Shown: positions 1-8,992 of the stretch, piece after piece
How the letters are laid out: every line of letters starts with the position of its first letter
Numbering within the stretch: position 1 is the stretch's first letter
Origin: Muraenolepis orangiensis
Taxonomy: Eukaryota > Chordata > Actinopteri > Gadiformes > Muraenolepididae
DNA: 64,000 nt
Reading direction: 5' to 3'
NCBI GenBank assembly: GCA_027704905.1
Contig: CM051001.1
Coordinates: 31,381,506 to 31,445,505 of the forward strand
Notes under the pieces: model-generated
The model's database searches: none
Seen by the model: only the letters and a program-made list of their open reading frames with translations
Told to the model about the DNA's origin: nothing
Made by a program: the position numbers and the translations under genes

Positions 1-2
1 CC

Positions 3-2022
3 ACCCTCTATACAAGTGAGTATGAGGAGGGGGAAACTCTGTCCGAGGGGTTCTGCAATGAACTACCTCAGGTCTCTGAGGAGGCCAACTCACAGCTCAA
101 AGGGCTATTAACGATCCAGGAGTTGCAGACCGCCCTGCAAGGAATGCAGGGCCGGCGGGCTCCTGGTATCGATGGCCTCTCCGTAGAGTTTTTTAAGTCT
201 ACTGGGACGTCTTGTCACATGACCTTTTAGACGTGGTTAATGAGTATGGCCTCTGGCTCTATGCCGATGTCCTGCAGGAGAGCAGTGATCACACTGCTAC
301 CAAAAAAAGGAAACCTGCAGGACATCATAAACTGGCGCCCTGTGTCTCTGCTGTGTGTGGATTACAAACTTCTGTCCAAGGCTTTGGCCACCAGGCTGGG
401 GAGGGCTGTGGAGCAGATCATCCACCGGGACCAGACCTACTGTGTGCCCGGCAGGTCCATGATGGACAATGTCCACCTAATTCGAGATGTTTTGGAGGTT
501 CGGGTTCAGCGCTGGGTTCATAGCCAAGATCAAGGTGTTGTACAATAAGATTAAGAGTGTGCTGAAGTTCAACGGTGGGTTGTGTGCTCCTTTTAGAGTG
601 TGTAGAGAAGTCCGGCAGGGCTGTGCTCTGTCTGGCATGCCCTATGCATTCTCCCTAGAACCCTTCAACAAAATACGCTCTAAACTGCAAGGGCTGTTTA
701 TACCTGGTTTTAGTGGAAACATGGTTTTATCAGCATATGCAGGTGATATAATTGTAATCATTGGAAGAAAAGTGTGGCCCTCGCTGTCGGTGAGTGGAGT
801 GGCGGTCTTCTAGTTCTTCCCCAGAACATGGTCTGGAAAAAAGATGGTTTTAAGTACCTCAAGTAAAGTCAAGTTTATTGTCACTTCACAGTTTACACAA
901 GTATAAAGCAGTGATGTGAAAATAACCTGGGTGTGTTCTTGGGGAAGAAAATGATAGTCCTGAAGAACTGGGAGGACGTCATAGACAAGATAGAAGGAAA
1001 GCTTTCCAAGTGGAAATGGCTGCTCCCTCATAGGTCTTTTGAAGGTAGAGTGCTGGTTTTAAACAACCTTGTGGCATCCCAACTGTGGCACCGTCTTACA
1101 TGTGTAGACCCTCCCTCAGGTTTACTAGCCCAAATACAAAAAAAATTGGTCGATTTTTTTTGGGAGGGTCTACACTGGGTGCCACAGGGGGTGCTGTTTT
1201 TATCTAGAGAGGGGGGGGGACAGGGCCTTATCCACCTGGCCAGCCGAATGGCCACTTTTAGGATACAGTTTCTACAGAGGTATCTGACCGGCCCGGCTGA
1301 TTTGGTGTGGAGGGATGTGAGCAGCTGCATTCTCAGACGCGTGAGTAACCTGGGGCTGGATGCTGCTCTGTTTTTAACTGATTTAAACATTTTAAAGTTA
1401 TGTGGGCTACCTCCTTTTTATCAGGGTGTTTTTAAGTCTTGGGCCCTTTTTAACCATAAAAGGTGTCCAAAGACTGACTGTACTGGTTGCTGAAAGAGCC
1501 TTTGATTCACAAAGCCAGGTTAGACGTCAGCAGCAGCGAAACGCCCGGCCTGACGGTGGCACTGTGCCGATCCAAGACCCTGTGCCTTCAGCAGCTGGTG
1601 GATGCAGTGGGGCCGGAGCTGAGCGATGCCCAGGCCCTGGGCTCTCTGCTGGGTCTGCACTCGGTCCGGGTGGCCCAGAGGATTCTTCAACTCTGGAGCC
1701 AGATCCTCTGCCCTGAGGGAAAAAGACTGCTAAGGAGCTACGGACAGGGAAGAGCCAGGCCGGACCCAGCAGACCCTTTCCCGGAGATCTACCTGAGCCC
1801 AGGGCTCGGAGAACTGACCGGCCCCCTGCTCCAGGTCGCAAACTCTGTAAAGATGACAATACACAGAGCTGACAAGATAACACTCTACATGAACATTGTA
1901 AAGACGACCAACAAAAATGTGCTGAAGGACAGGGCCTCCACTGTGTGGAGCACCAGACTGGGCGCAGGAAGTGGACCAGGCCCACAGTGGAGGATTTTAT
2001 ACAAACCTCCCATTAAAAAAAT
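3..2022 (+). pseudogene. Tx1 LINE ORF2: RT and C-terminal domain, broken
   Basis: Reading in several frames gives an RT start (GRRAPGIDGLSVEFF near 150-195), then LLPKKGNLQDIINWRPVSL and DQTYCVPGRSMMDN (about 300-470), GVRQG-like VRQGCALSG (about 610-640) and the active-site region AYAGDIIVI (about 730-755). The usual YADD aspartate has become glycine. The segment that should carry motif A, with the first catalytic aspartate, is deleted: RDVLEV near 490 jumps to GFSAGFIAKIKVLY. After the 65-bp insertion the C-terminal region continues (KNWEDVIDKIEGKLSKWKW at about 965-1020, then LVDFFWEGLHWVP). ORF2 of this family normally encodes endonuclease plus RT; here only the RT and C-terminal part lies in the window. 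It cannot encode an active enzyme. Confidence 0.8.
860..924. repeat. 65-bp repeat inserted in Tx1 copy A, with 4-bp target duplication
   Basis: The LINE reading frame (DGFKYL...GVFLGKK) is split exactly here. ACCT at 856-859 is repeated at 925-928. The insert contains GTTTATTGTCACTTCAC-like and AAAGCAGTGATGTGAAAAT sequence, which recurs at about 17355-17380. It is therefore a small dispersed element and not local noise. Confidence 0.6.
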
Positions 2023-2029
2023 AATAAAA

Positions 2030-2354
2030 TCCATCCATCCATCCATCCATCTTCTCCCGCTTATCCGAAATCGGGTCGCGGAGGCAGCAGCTCCAGCAGG
2101 GGACTCCAAACTTCCCTCTCCCTGGCAACATCGACTAGCTCTGACTGGGGGATCCCGAGGCGTTCCCAGGCCAGTGTGGAGATGTAATCACCCCACCTGT
2201 ACCTCGGTCTGCCCCGTGGTCTCCTCCCAGTTGGATGTGCCTGGAAAACCTCCCTCGGGAGGCGACCAGGAAGCATCCTTACTAGATGCCCGAACCACCT
2301 CAACTGGCTCCTTTCTACGCGAAGGAGCAGCGGCTCTACTCCGAGTCTCTCACG
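2030..2354 (-). mobile_element. 5'-truncated Rex3-like (RTE clade) LINE fragment nested in Tx1
   Basis: On the minus strand this encodes the Rex3-type C-terminus (RWFGHLVRMLPGRLPREVF, then RPRGRPRYRWGDYIS) and ends at the left in ATCC repeats, read GATG on the element strand. It matches the 3' end of the long copy at 40441-43260. AATAAAA flanks it at 2023-2029 and 2355-2361, a plausible target-site duplication, though the context is AT-rich. The 5' end is truncated, as is usual for LINE insertions. Confidence 0.8.
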
Positions 2355-2394
2355 AATAAAAATTTAAAATTTAAAAATTTAAAAAAAAATTAAA

Positions 2395-2908
2395 ACATAC
2401 TGCCGACCTTCAGTGGAGAATTTTACACGGTGCCATTGCCTGCAATTCCTTTATCTCCACTATTAATCCTGCTGTTTTTAACAAGTGTCCATTTTGTGGT
2501 TTTAGAGAGACTGTGTTCCATGTCTTTACAGAGTGCAAGAGACTCACAGGTTTCTTCTCTCTTTTAACATGGGTCTTTAGTCTTTTTGGTATAGTTTTTA
2601 CCGAGAGTGTTATCATGGGAGCTCCATGCAAAAAAACAAATAAAGAAAAGTGGCAGCTCCTGAACTACCTCTCTGGTGAAGCAAAAATGGCCATTTATTT
2701 AAGTAGGAAAAACAGAGTAGAAAATAGGAAAGGGGAAGAGGCAAAAGCGATCTGACTGTGCAACATCAGAGCCAGACTCTGGTTGGAGCATCGTTTTTAT
2801 AAACACGTTGGGGATCTGGATGCTTTTAAACAGCGGTGGTGTTACGAAGACATTGTGTGTTCTGTTGTGGATGAGGATTTGCACTTTGCGCAAGTTTTTA
2901 AGACCTAG
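2395..2908 (+). pseudogene. Tx1 LINE ORF2 C-terminal end, downstream of the nested insertion
   Basis: This resumes the Tx1 C-terminal region: ADLQWRILHGAIACNSF, a Cys motif NKCPFCGF and TECKRLTGFF, then YLSGEAKMAIYLSRK and, past a stop near 2755, FYKHVGDLDAFKQRW. The same order is seen in copy B (11750-12230). The Cys/His pattern CPFC...H(V)...C is typical of the C-terminal motif of L1/Tx1 ORF2 proteins. A 3' UTR and A-run follow. Confidence 0.75.
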
Positions 2909-3042
2909 GTTTTAATGTACTATTTTGAGTGATTTTTTTTTTTTTGCACAATGATGCACTTTATTTGATCACAATTGATCTAGTGTAAATAGTGTTTTTG
3001 CAAAAGTCAAAAAAAAAAAGTCTCTCACTCACACACCCACAC

Positions 3043-3112
3043 TAGCCGAAAAGCCACTTTTAGGATACAGTTTCTACAGAAGTATCTGACCGGCCCGGCT
3101 GATTTGGTGTGG
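3043..3112 (+). mobile_element. Short Tx1 fragment abutting Harbinger
   Basis: About 70 bp nearly identical to 1243-1312 of copy A (shared string GGATACAGTTTCTACAGA). The match stops abruptly at GGTGTGGAG, where Harbinger coding sequence begins. No target duplication is visible. Confidence 0.7.
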
Positions 3113-3113
3113 A

Positions 3114-4061
3114 GACATTCTTCTTCGGAAATTTCGCCTCCCACGGCAGGAAATCCTGCAACTTCTTCACCTTGTTGGACCGACTCTTGCCAGGCAAACT
3201 CGGCGTAGTTACCCACTTAGCCCCGAAATTCAGCTGCTGGCGGCTCTGCGTTTTTATGCGGTAGGGAGCTTTTGGGAGGTTGTTGGAGATGGGTATGGGC
3301 TGAGCAAGACCTCTGTGTGGCGGTGCGTAGAGGCAGTGACAAACATCCTTCTCGGTCACGCGAACGATTACATCCGTCTGCCCTCAACCAGACAGGAGAT
3401 CATGGAGGTGCACCAGGGATTTCATGCCATCGCCGACATCCCCCGTGTCATAGGCCTGGTGGACGGGACACTAATCCCAATTGCTAACCGGTCTGTGCTC
3501 GACCAGGCCTTCATTTCCCGTAAGGGTTATGCGGCAATCAACGTCCAGGTGGTGGTGGACTCCATGGGTGTGTTTCTCGATCTGGTGGCGAGGTGGCCAG
3601 GCAGCACCCACGACAGCTTCGTGTGGGCCAATTCTGCGGTGGGCCAACATGCGGAGCAAGACATTTTTGGCCAGAGTGTTTTTTTAGGAGACAGCGGCTA
3701 CCCCCTCCGGACCTATCTCTTCACCCCTGTTGCCAATCCAATGACGCAGGCAGAACGAGCATATAACATCGCTCACATCCGCTGTGTAGTGGAGCACACA
3801 ATTGGCGTGTGGAAGCAGCGCTTTCGCTGCATACACAGATCGGCAGGAGGGTTGAGATTGCAGCCACAGAGGTGTTGCTCCGTGCTGGTTGTAACGGCCA
3901 TGCTGCACAATATTGCAGTCCGTGGAGGTGCACCTTTGCCGGAGGAGGAGGAGGACAATCAACAAGACAAAGGTGTCCACAACCAGCCGGCACAAAGAGC
4001 CACCCTTCACGCCGCTGGTGTGGAAGCAAGGCATCAAATGATGCAAGCCGTTTTTGCTTAA
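3114..4061 (+). CDS. Harbinger (HARBI1-like) DDE transposase, 5' incomplete
   Basis: One frame is open from the Tx1 junction through 4061. It begins RKFRLPRQEILQLLHLVGP, then SPEIQLLAALRFYAVGSF (the helical DNA-binding part), then the DDE_Tnp_4 nuclease. The three expected acidic residues are in place: D in GLVDGTLIPI, D in LGDSGYPL and E in VVEHTIGVWKQRF. The first in-frame ATG is only at 3402, so the natural start lies in sequence now missing, either an upstream exon or the part lost at the Tx1 junction. The family cuts and pastes the element at TWA-type targets with help from the Myb-like partner. No internal stop is seen, so the copy is fairly young. A domesticated HARBI1 orthologue is unlikely given the truncated start and transposon context. 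Confidence 0.8.
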   Translation, partial: DILLRKFRLPRQEILQLLHLVGPTLARQTRRSYPLSPEIQLLAALRFYAVGSFWEVVGDGYGLSKTSVWRCVEAVTNILLGHANDYIRLPSTRQEIMEVHQGFHAIADIPRVIGLVDGTLIPIANRSVLDQAFISRKGYAAINVQVVVDSMGVFLDLVARWPGSTHDSFVWANSAVGQHAEQDIFGQSVFLGDSGYPLRTYLFTPVANPMTQAERAYNIAHIRCVVEHTIGVWKQRFRCIHRSAGGLRLQPQRCCSVLVVTAMLHNIAVRGGAPLPEEEEDNQQDKGVHNQPAQRATLHAAGVEARHQMMQAVFA

Positions 4062-4580
4062 TGGGTTTCTGCTCCTTGTTTCCTTTGTAATAAATCACAC
4101 CACAACCTATTGTTTGCCCTTTTTTTTTTACCCATCTCCGACACAATTATTTGGGGACACTTTTTTAGACCGAGTTTTTTGGTCTTCCACAATAGCACCT
4201 CAGGCCCAAAGTTTCCCCACACTTGATTTTTGAAGAACGTTTCCCAGTCACTTGGAAGCTCATACACAATGCAGCACACGGTCATTAACTGGGATGTTCT
4301 TATTTTCTTACTCAACTTAGTTAAAACATACATTAGCTTTCAATCTAGTGTCAGAATAAACACTCCTCTCTAATGTGCAAAGTCAAGTCACAGTATGTCC
4401 AAACTTTAGGTCATGAGGTTAGTAAGAGTTGAACACTGCAGGTTTAGTCACATAAGTGACATTTGCCCCCAAATAAAACCTGTAGTAGTCTTAAATAATC
4501 CATGTAGCACATTGGACATGCCCTTTATGTTAAAAAGGTTATGTAACATTTAATTTGGCTATTGTTTATTTTATATAAAA

Positions 4581-4823
4581 TTAAATTATTAAATAGTGCC
4601 ACTTCTTCCGAATCGCCTCCCACTCCCTCTGTGGACATGCGCTTGAGGCTGCCATCTTCATGGCGATGTTTGCCCATAACTCTTTTTTCGTCCTATTTGT
4701 CACTGTGCTCCTAAAACTACAAAACAGTGCTTCACGATTCAGCGCCACCAAATCCAGCATGACCTCCATGTCCACATTGGTGAAGCTGGCGGACCGCTTT
4801 TTGCGCTGTTTTTTCCCTGACAT
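4581..4823 (-). CDS. Harbinger Myb/SANT-like accessory protein, first exon
   Basis: The minus-strand frame starts at an ATG (4823) and encodes a basic N-terminus (SGKKQRKKRSASF), then FTNVDMEVMLDLVALNREALF and the Trp-containing helices KKELWANIAMKMAAS and REWEAIRKKWHYL. This is the Myb/SANT-like fold of the second Harbinger gene, whose product binds the transposon ends and imports the transposase into the nucleus. The frame stops soon after KKWHYL, where a splice site normally follows, so this is probably exon 1 only. It is convergent with the transposase, as expected for the family. Confidence 0.7.
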   Translation of the reverse strand: MSGKKQRKKRSASFTNVDMEVMLDLVALNREALFCSFRSTVTNRTKKELWANIAMKMAASSACPQREWEAIRKKWHYLII

Positions 4824-4860
4824 ATCTAAAGTGCATTTGTTGTTGGTGCGCTTTTATTGA

Positions 4861-5503
4861 AATTGTCAGCCAATCAGAGAGAATTGTGAATTACACCAGA
4901 TATGTGATGGGGCTGGTGGTTAATCAACCCTAATTGCTAAGTTAGTTAAGGCACCATGACAATGATATAAAAAAGATTTAAATCAACCTTTTCTTGCCAA
5001 ATAAGGTGTACTGGTAGGTGGCGTAATTTGCTGAGGTGGTGTAGCGGGAAGAGGCTTGATATCACAATCTGAGGTGGCGGGCTCGTGCCACCTTTAGGCA
5101 ATCAATATTTACAGTTTGATAATTGAGTTTGTAAGTTTTAAATTCTATGAATATTTTCTCAGTCATGATAAATACAATATTTTTTAGTATTCCTGCAGTG
5201 TTTTATTGATAAAGAACACCACATCCTCTCATAACGCGGTGAAGCAGTCACTAGTGATCGATTCTCGAGCCATCGATTAACACATTCAGCACCATTGTTA
5301 TGGACAGCATCTACTAACGTCGGACGTAAGAAGGTATACCTTAAGCAACCTCCTAAGGGATAGTTCGGGGAACACACGTAGAACAGTAAACAACTTTAGT
5401 AAGGTATACCTTTCAAGTCTTCGTAACACGCTAAGAGACAACGTTATCGGGAAACGCACCCCTGGAATGTCTTGGACTAAATGTAATTTTATCACCCCAA
5501 ATG
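4861..5503. other. No gene; contains two copies of a 12-bp palindrome
   Basis: No coding sequence was recognised. The perfect palindrome AAGGTATACCTT occurs at 5331-5342 and again at 5401-5412. Around them is unusual GC-balanced sequence (GGGATAGTTCGGGG, ACGTTATCGGGAAACGCACC) that looks like the end of a DNA transposon, but no family can be assigned. Confidence 0.4.
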
Positions 5504-7175
5504 TCTTTTATCCTTATTGTGATATACCGTCCTCCATCTGCCAACAATGAGTTTTATGAACAACTACGAAACTTACTTAAGGAACATGATTTTAGGAAAG
5601 AGGTTCTTCTGATGGGTGACTTTAACATCAACTGGGAGGATAAATCAAGTAGTCTAGACCTATCGCAACTAGTCAAAGGTCCAACCAGAATAACCAGCAC
5701 CTCAAAAACCCAGATTGATTTGATATTCAGTAATAAACCTGAAAGTGATTAAGAGCTTTAACATGATAACGGGGTGTCTGATCACAACTTGACACTCATA
5801 GCCAGGAAACTGACAAAGAAACAGTTTAATCTCTCAACCTCCAAACAGCTTGAACAGTTTAGGATCCCAAGAAGGGAATTGGAAAATTTTGAAAATGCAT
5901 TAAGGGAAACTGATTGGAATACATTGTTGTCCGGGGTAGATGTAGAAGCTGACAGCAATATATTAGTAACCACAATCAAGAACACAATTAAAGGATTTAC
6001 TAAGAAAGTCAAAAGTAAGAAAGGACAAAAGAACAGCCTGCCATGGCTGAACTCAGATGTATGGAAACTCCATGCACTAAACGTGACCATGCACTAAAAC
6101 TGGCTTTGAAATCTAAAACAGAACATGATAAACGCAAGTTCACTATGTTAAGATAAGACAAGGTAATGAAGGAACTGAGAAAGGCCCACTCTCAAATGGT
6201 TGGAATCATATCTGGCAGATAGATCCCAGTGTGTCAGGGTAAACAACCAACACTCAACTTCTATCAAGTCCCATATTGGTGTCCCGCAAGGGTCCATTCT
6301 TGGCCCACTTGTTCAGCCTGTATATAAACAATCTACCGTCAGTCTGCTCTGACGTTAATGTCCAGATGTATGCTGACGATACAGTGCTTTATGTGCAAAG
6401 AACAGGCTGTATCAAAACTCTCTGCTGCAATGGTCCATGTCACTGCCTGGCTAAATCAATCTTGCCTTCAGCTAAATGTGACAAAAACTGTAAGCATGTT
6501 CTTCAAAGAGGCCAAGCCCTATGCCAGACCCCGATATTACAGTCTCTGGGGAAAAGCTACAGGCAGTCTCCGAGTTCAAATACCTCGGTATCATGGTTGA
6601 CTCAAATCTATCCTTTACATCCCAGGTAAAAAAAAGTAATAAGAAAAGTCAAGTTCAATCTGGCCAATTTCAGATTCACAAGGAACTGCATGTCAACTAA
6701 GGCAGCCAAAATGTTCATGAATGCAATGATCTCTCATATCACATACTGTCTGACAAGCTGGGGGCAAGTCAACAAAACCACACTAAAGCCCCTTGAATCT
6801 CTGTATAAGCAAACAATAAAGACCCTAGACAGGAAGCCACAGATACCACCACTGTAGTATCCTGAAAAAGCACAACCTCCTGAGCTGGGAAAACATGATT
6901 AAGTACAGCAGTTTGGGTCTCTTTTTTAAGATTTTAAATGATATGGCCCCTCCACCACTCAACACTTATTACACGGAGAACCAGTCGAACCACTAGAGGA
7001 GACTGTCTTGTACCAAGAAGACAAAGTAGTTTCAGCCAGTCTGTATTGTCCGTCAGAGCCTCTCAGGAATGGAACATTACACCTGAACACATAAGAAACA
7101 GCGACACCTACCGTTCATTCTCCACAGTTAAGAGCCTTGCTCATAAGCAACCAGTCCTGGGAACACTAGACTAGG
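5504..7175 (+). pseudogene. L2/CR1-group LINE relic: endonuclease end, RT remnant, C-terminus
   Basis: The segments read as the end of an APE endonuclease (IYRPPSANNEF, VLLMGDFNINWEDK, LVKGPTRIT...TQIDLIF at 5510-5750), the linker SDHNLTLIARKL, and then after a large deletion the RT core (IGVPQGS-like near 6270-6300, VQMYADDTVLYVQ at about 6360-6400). The C-terminal tail TRGDCLVPRRQSSFSQSV...SFSTVKS ends at 7174. The YADD motif survives but most of the RT fingers and palm upstream is missing around 6120-6180, and frames shift repeatedly. The clade (L2, CR1 or Rex1) is inferred from motif style only. Confidence 0.7.
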
Positions 7176-7299
7176 GCTTATGTTATGTGTTGCTGTATTG
7201 TCTGTTGGGTTTCTATCCTGCTATGTGTTGTTATGTGTTGTCAGCTTTGTATTTGTATGCAGTGTTGTCATCTTTGTGTTTGTATATAGTGCAGGTACT

Positions 7300-8436
7300 G
7301 TGTCTCTCAGGGTGCAGGGGTCACCACGGTACCTGGAAACCATGGAATTTATTTTTTCATTTTCCAGGTTTGGAAAAGTCATGGAAACTGAGCAAAAGTG
7401 AACACTTACATGGAAATTGAAACCGTTGTCCTGTAAAATTGTATTGGATGATGTGTAAAATAGTAATAAAAGGAAACTATTGAGCACAGAATTAAGATGA
7501 GTTTATAAAAACCCTTTACATGTGAACAGCTTTTACTGTAGATAGAAATGGATGATCCCATGTTGTAGCATGCACTTGGCATCCTATCTGGTATATTGGA
7601 TGTTGGACCGAGAAACGTTACTCGCGATCTCAATAGAAGGGTCAAATACATGCATTTCCCAGCCAACACGGGAGCCTTGACATCTACAGTGAAACTTCTT
7701 ATGCAAGTGTATCCTCAAATGTAAGTAGCTGTGTTTTAACTGTGTAGTTGGCAAGTGCAATCTTGCCAACTAGCTAGCTAGCTAGCAACTTGCTAGCTAG
7801 CAGCTTACACTAGAATTGTTGGTCATTTTGACCTTGCTTTTAAAATACTAGAACTATGTTTGATCCCCATATGTATTTCACTCATTGACTTTTCCTAAAA
7901 CCGTGTTATTCACCACATTTAGGGGAGTTTGTTTTGAATTTGGATTCATTAATGATGGTTAGCAAGCACATGCAGTGCAATCTTGCTAGCCAATATTCAG
8001 CTTGCTAACCAACTAGCTAGTGTTGGCTAGCTTGCATTGCTAGCCAACTACCAATACATTTTCACATTAGGCTGTGATATTACTTCTATACTAGTTGACA
8101 TGACCAGTCTAGATCAATTTTGTAACATTCATTCTTATATCTACTTTTAGCTATTGTGATTTTTCGTTTTTTTTTTCTTTAAAAAAAAAAAATTATACTA
8201 CTAAATAGAAAAATCATTGATCATGACCAGACTGATTCTATACATCTATAATGTTAAGCTAAGCTTACTAGTGAGGTTGCTGTACTGAGGAACCACAGGG
8301 GAACCAGCCTTGTTTTCCCTTTTAGGTTCATTAGTTTGATTTACAAAAGCTTTTACAGAGTAAGAGTAGGCATACTACCCCTTCTACGCAAGACTCATAA
8401 TCTCAAATGTGTGATGCATTATAGGAGTGAGTGACA
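7300..8436. repeat. Upstream region of the ZBED-type unit; GCTAGC-rich stretch
   Basis: No coding sequence was found. At 7750-8045 the DNA is packed with GCTAGC/TTGCTAGC and TAGCTAGC runs on both sides of AT-rich sequence, so it can fold back locally. Sequence near 7320-7395 (CCAGGTTTGGAAAAGTCATGG) resembles leader DNA that I associate with teleost ZBED-type repeat units. That link is a recollection and was not tested. Confidence 0.3.
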
Positions 8437-8992
8437 ATGACACGCTGCAGATTCAAGTCCTATTGGAAAGATGACTCCCAATACAAGCACTGGATTGGAG
8501 AGGTACCAGGAGATGTCCACAAGGCTTATTGCAAGTTTTGCCGCAAGTCATTTGACATCAGCAATATGGGGGTCGCTTCCCTCAAGAGCCATTCAAAAGG
8601 ACAAATCCACACCAAGGTAGCTGGACAGCTAAATAATGAAAGAAGAATGACAGATTTCTTGACTATAAAAACAGGAGAGGGAAGAAGCAGCCCAACAAGC
8701 CAGGATAAGGAAAGTGACAGTCGTCAGGTACTACCCGTCAGGTACCAGCAGTGAACAGCCTACGGAAAAAGGCTCTGGAGCTCAGGGGAAAACATTTTTT
8801 TCAAGCCAAGCTGTATTTGAAGCAGAGATTCGCTGGGTCATGAAGATGGTCAGGTCACACTTTGACCTGACCTTTCTCTGACATTTCAAACACATTTGCT
8901 CAGATGTTCCCAGACAGCGAAATTGCCAAACAATTTACATGTGGCGCAACAAAATCGGCTTACCTTATATGTTTTGGCTTGTATCCTCATTT
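8437..8992 (+). pseudogene. ZBED/hAT-type zinc-finger ORF, broken
   Basis: From the ATG at 8437 the frame gives CRFKSYWKDDSQYKHWI and then a BED-like finger: CKFCRKSF with HSKGQIH, a C-x2-C...H-x4-H pattern. The frame stops near 8754 but related coding sequence continues in other frames (AEIRWVMKMVRSHF, FPDSEIAKQF, CGATKSAYLICFGLYP) up to 8990. At that point an IS630/Tc1-like element begins. The pattern is that of a hAT-derived protein of unknown cellular role. No catalytic core is present, so this is a fragment. Confidence 0.6.

Larger units (their letters stand above)
1..3022 (+). mobile_element. Tx1-type (L1 clade) LINE, copy A, 3' part
   Basis: The non-LTR retrotransposon runs in from beyond the left edge and ends in an A-run at about 3010-3020. 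It holds ORF2 from the start of the reverse transcriptase domain to the C-terminus. Two later insertions interrupt it: a 65-bp repeat at 860-924 and a Rex3 fragment at 2030-2354. The same 3' half recurs at 11234-12348, which fixes family and 3' end. Many frameshifts and the loss of RT motif A make it dead. Confidence 0.85.
3113..4860 (+). mobile_element. PIF/Harbinger DNA transposon, 5' end lost
   Basis: The two diagnostic Harbinger genes are present in opposite orientation: a DDE transposase on plus (3114-4061) and a Myb/SANT-like DNA-binding gene on minus (4581-4823). The left end is cut at the Tx1 fragment, so no pair of terminal inverted repeats could be recognised. The right boundary is a guess. 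The 500 bases between the genes (4062-4580) are AT-rich with no other feature seen. Confidence 0.75.

Noticed and set aside
933..1390. Minus-strand ORFs opposite Tx1 ORF2
   Set aside because: Antisense shadows without recognisable domains.
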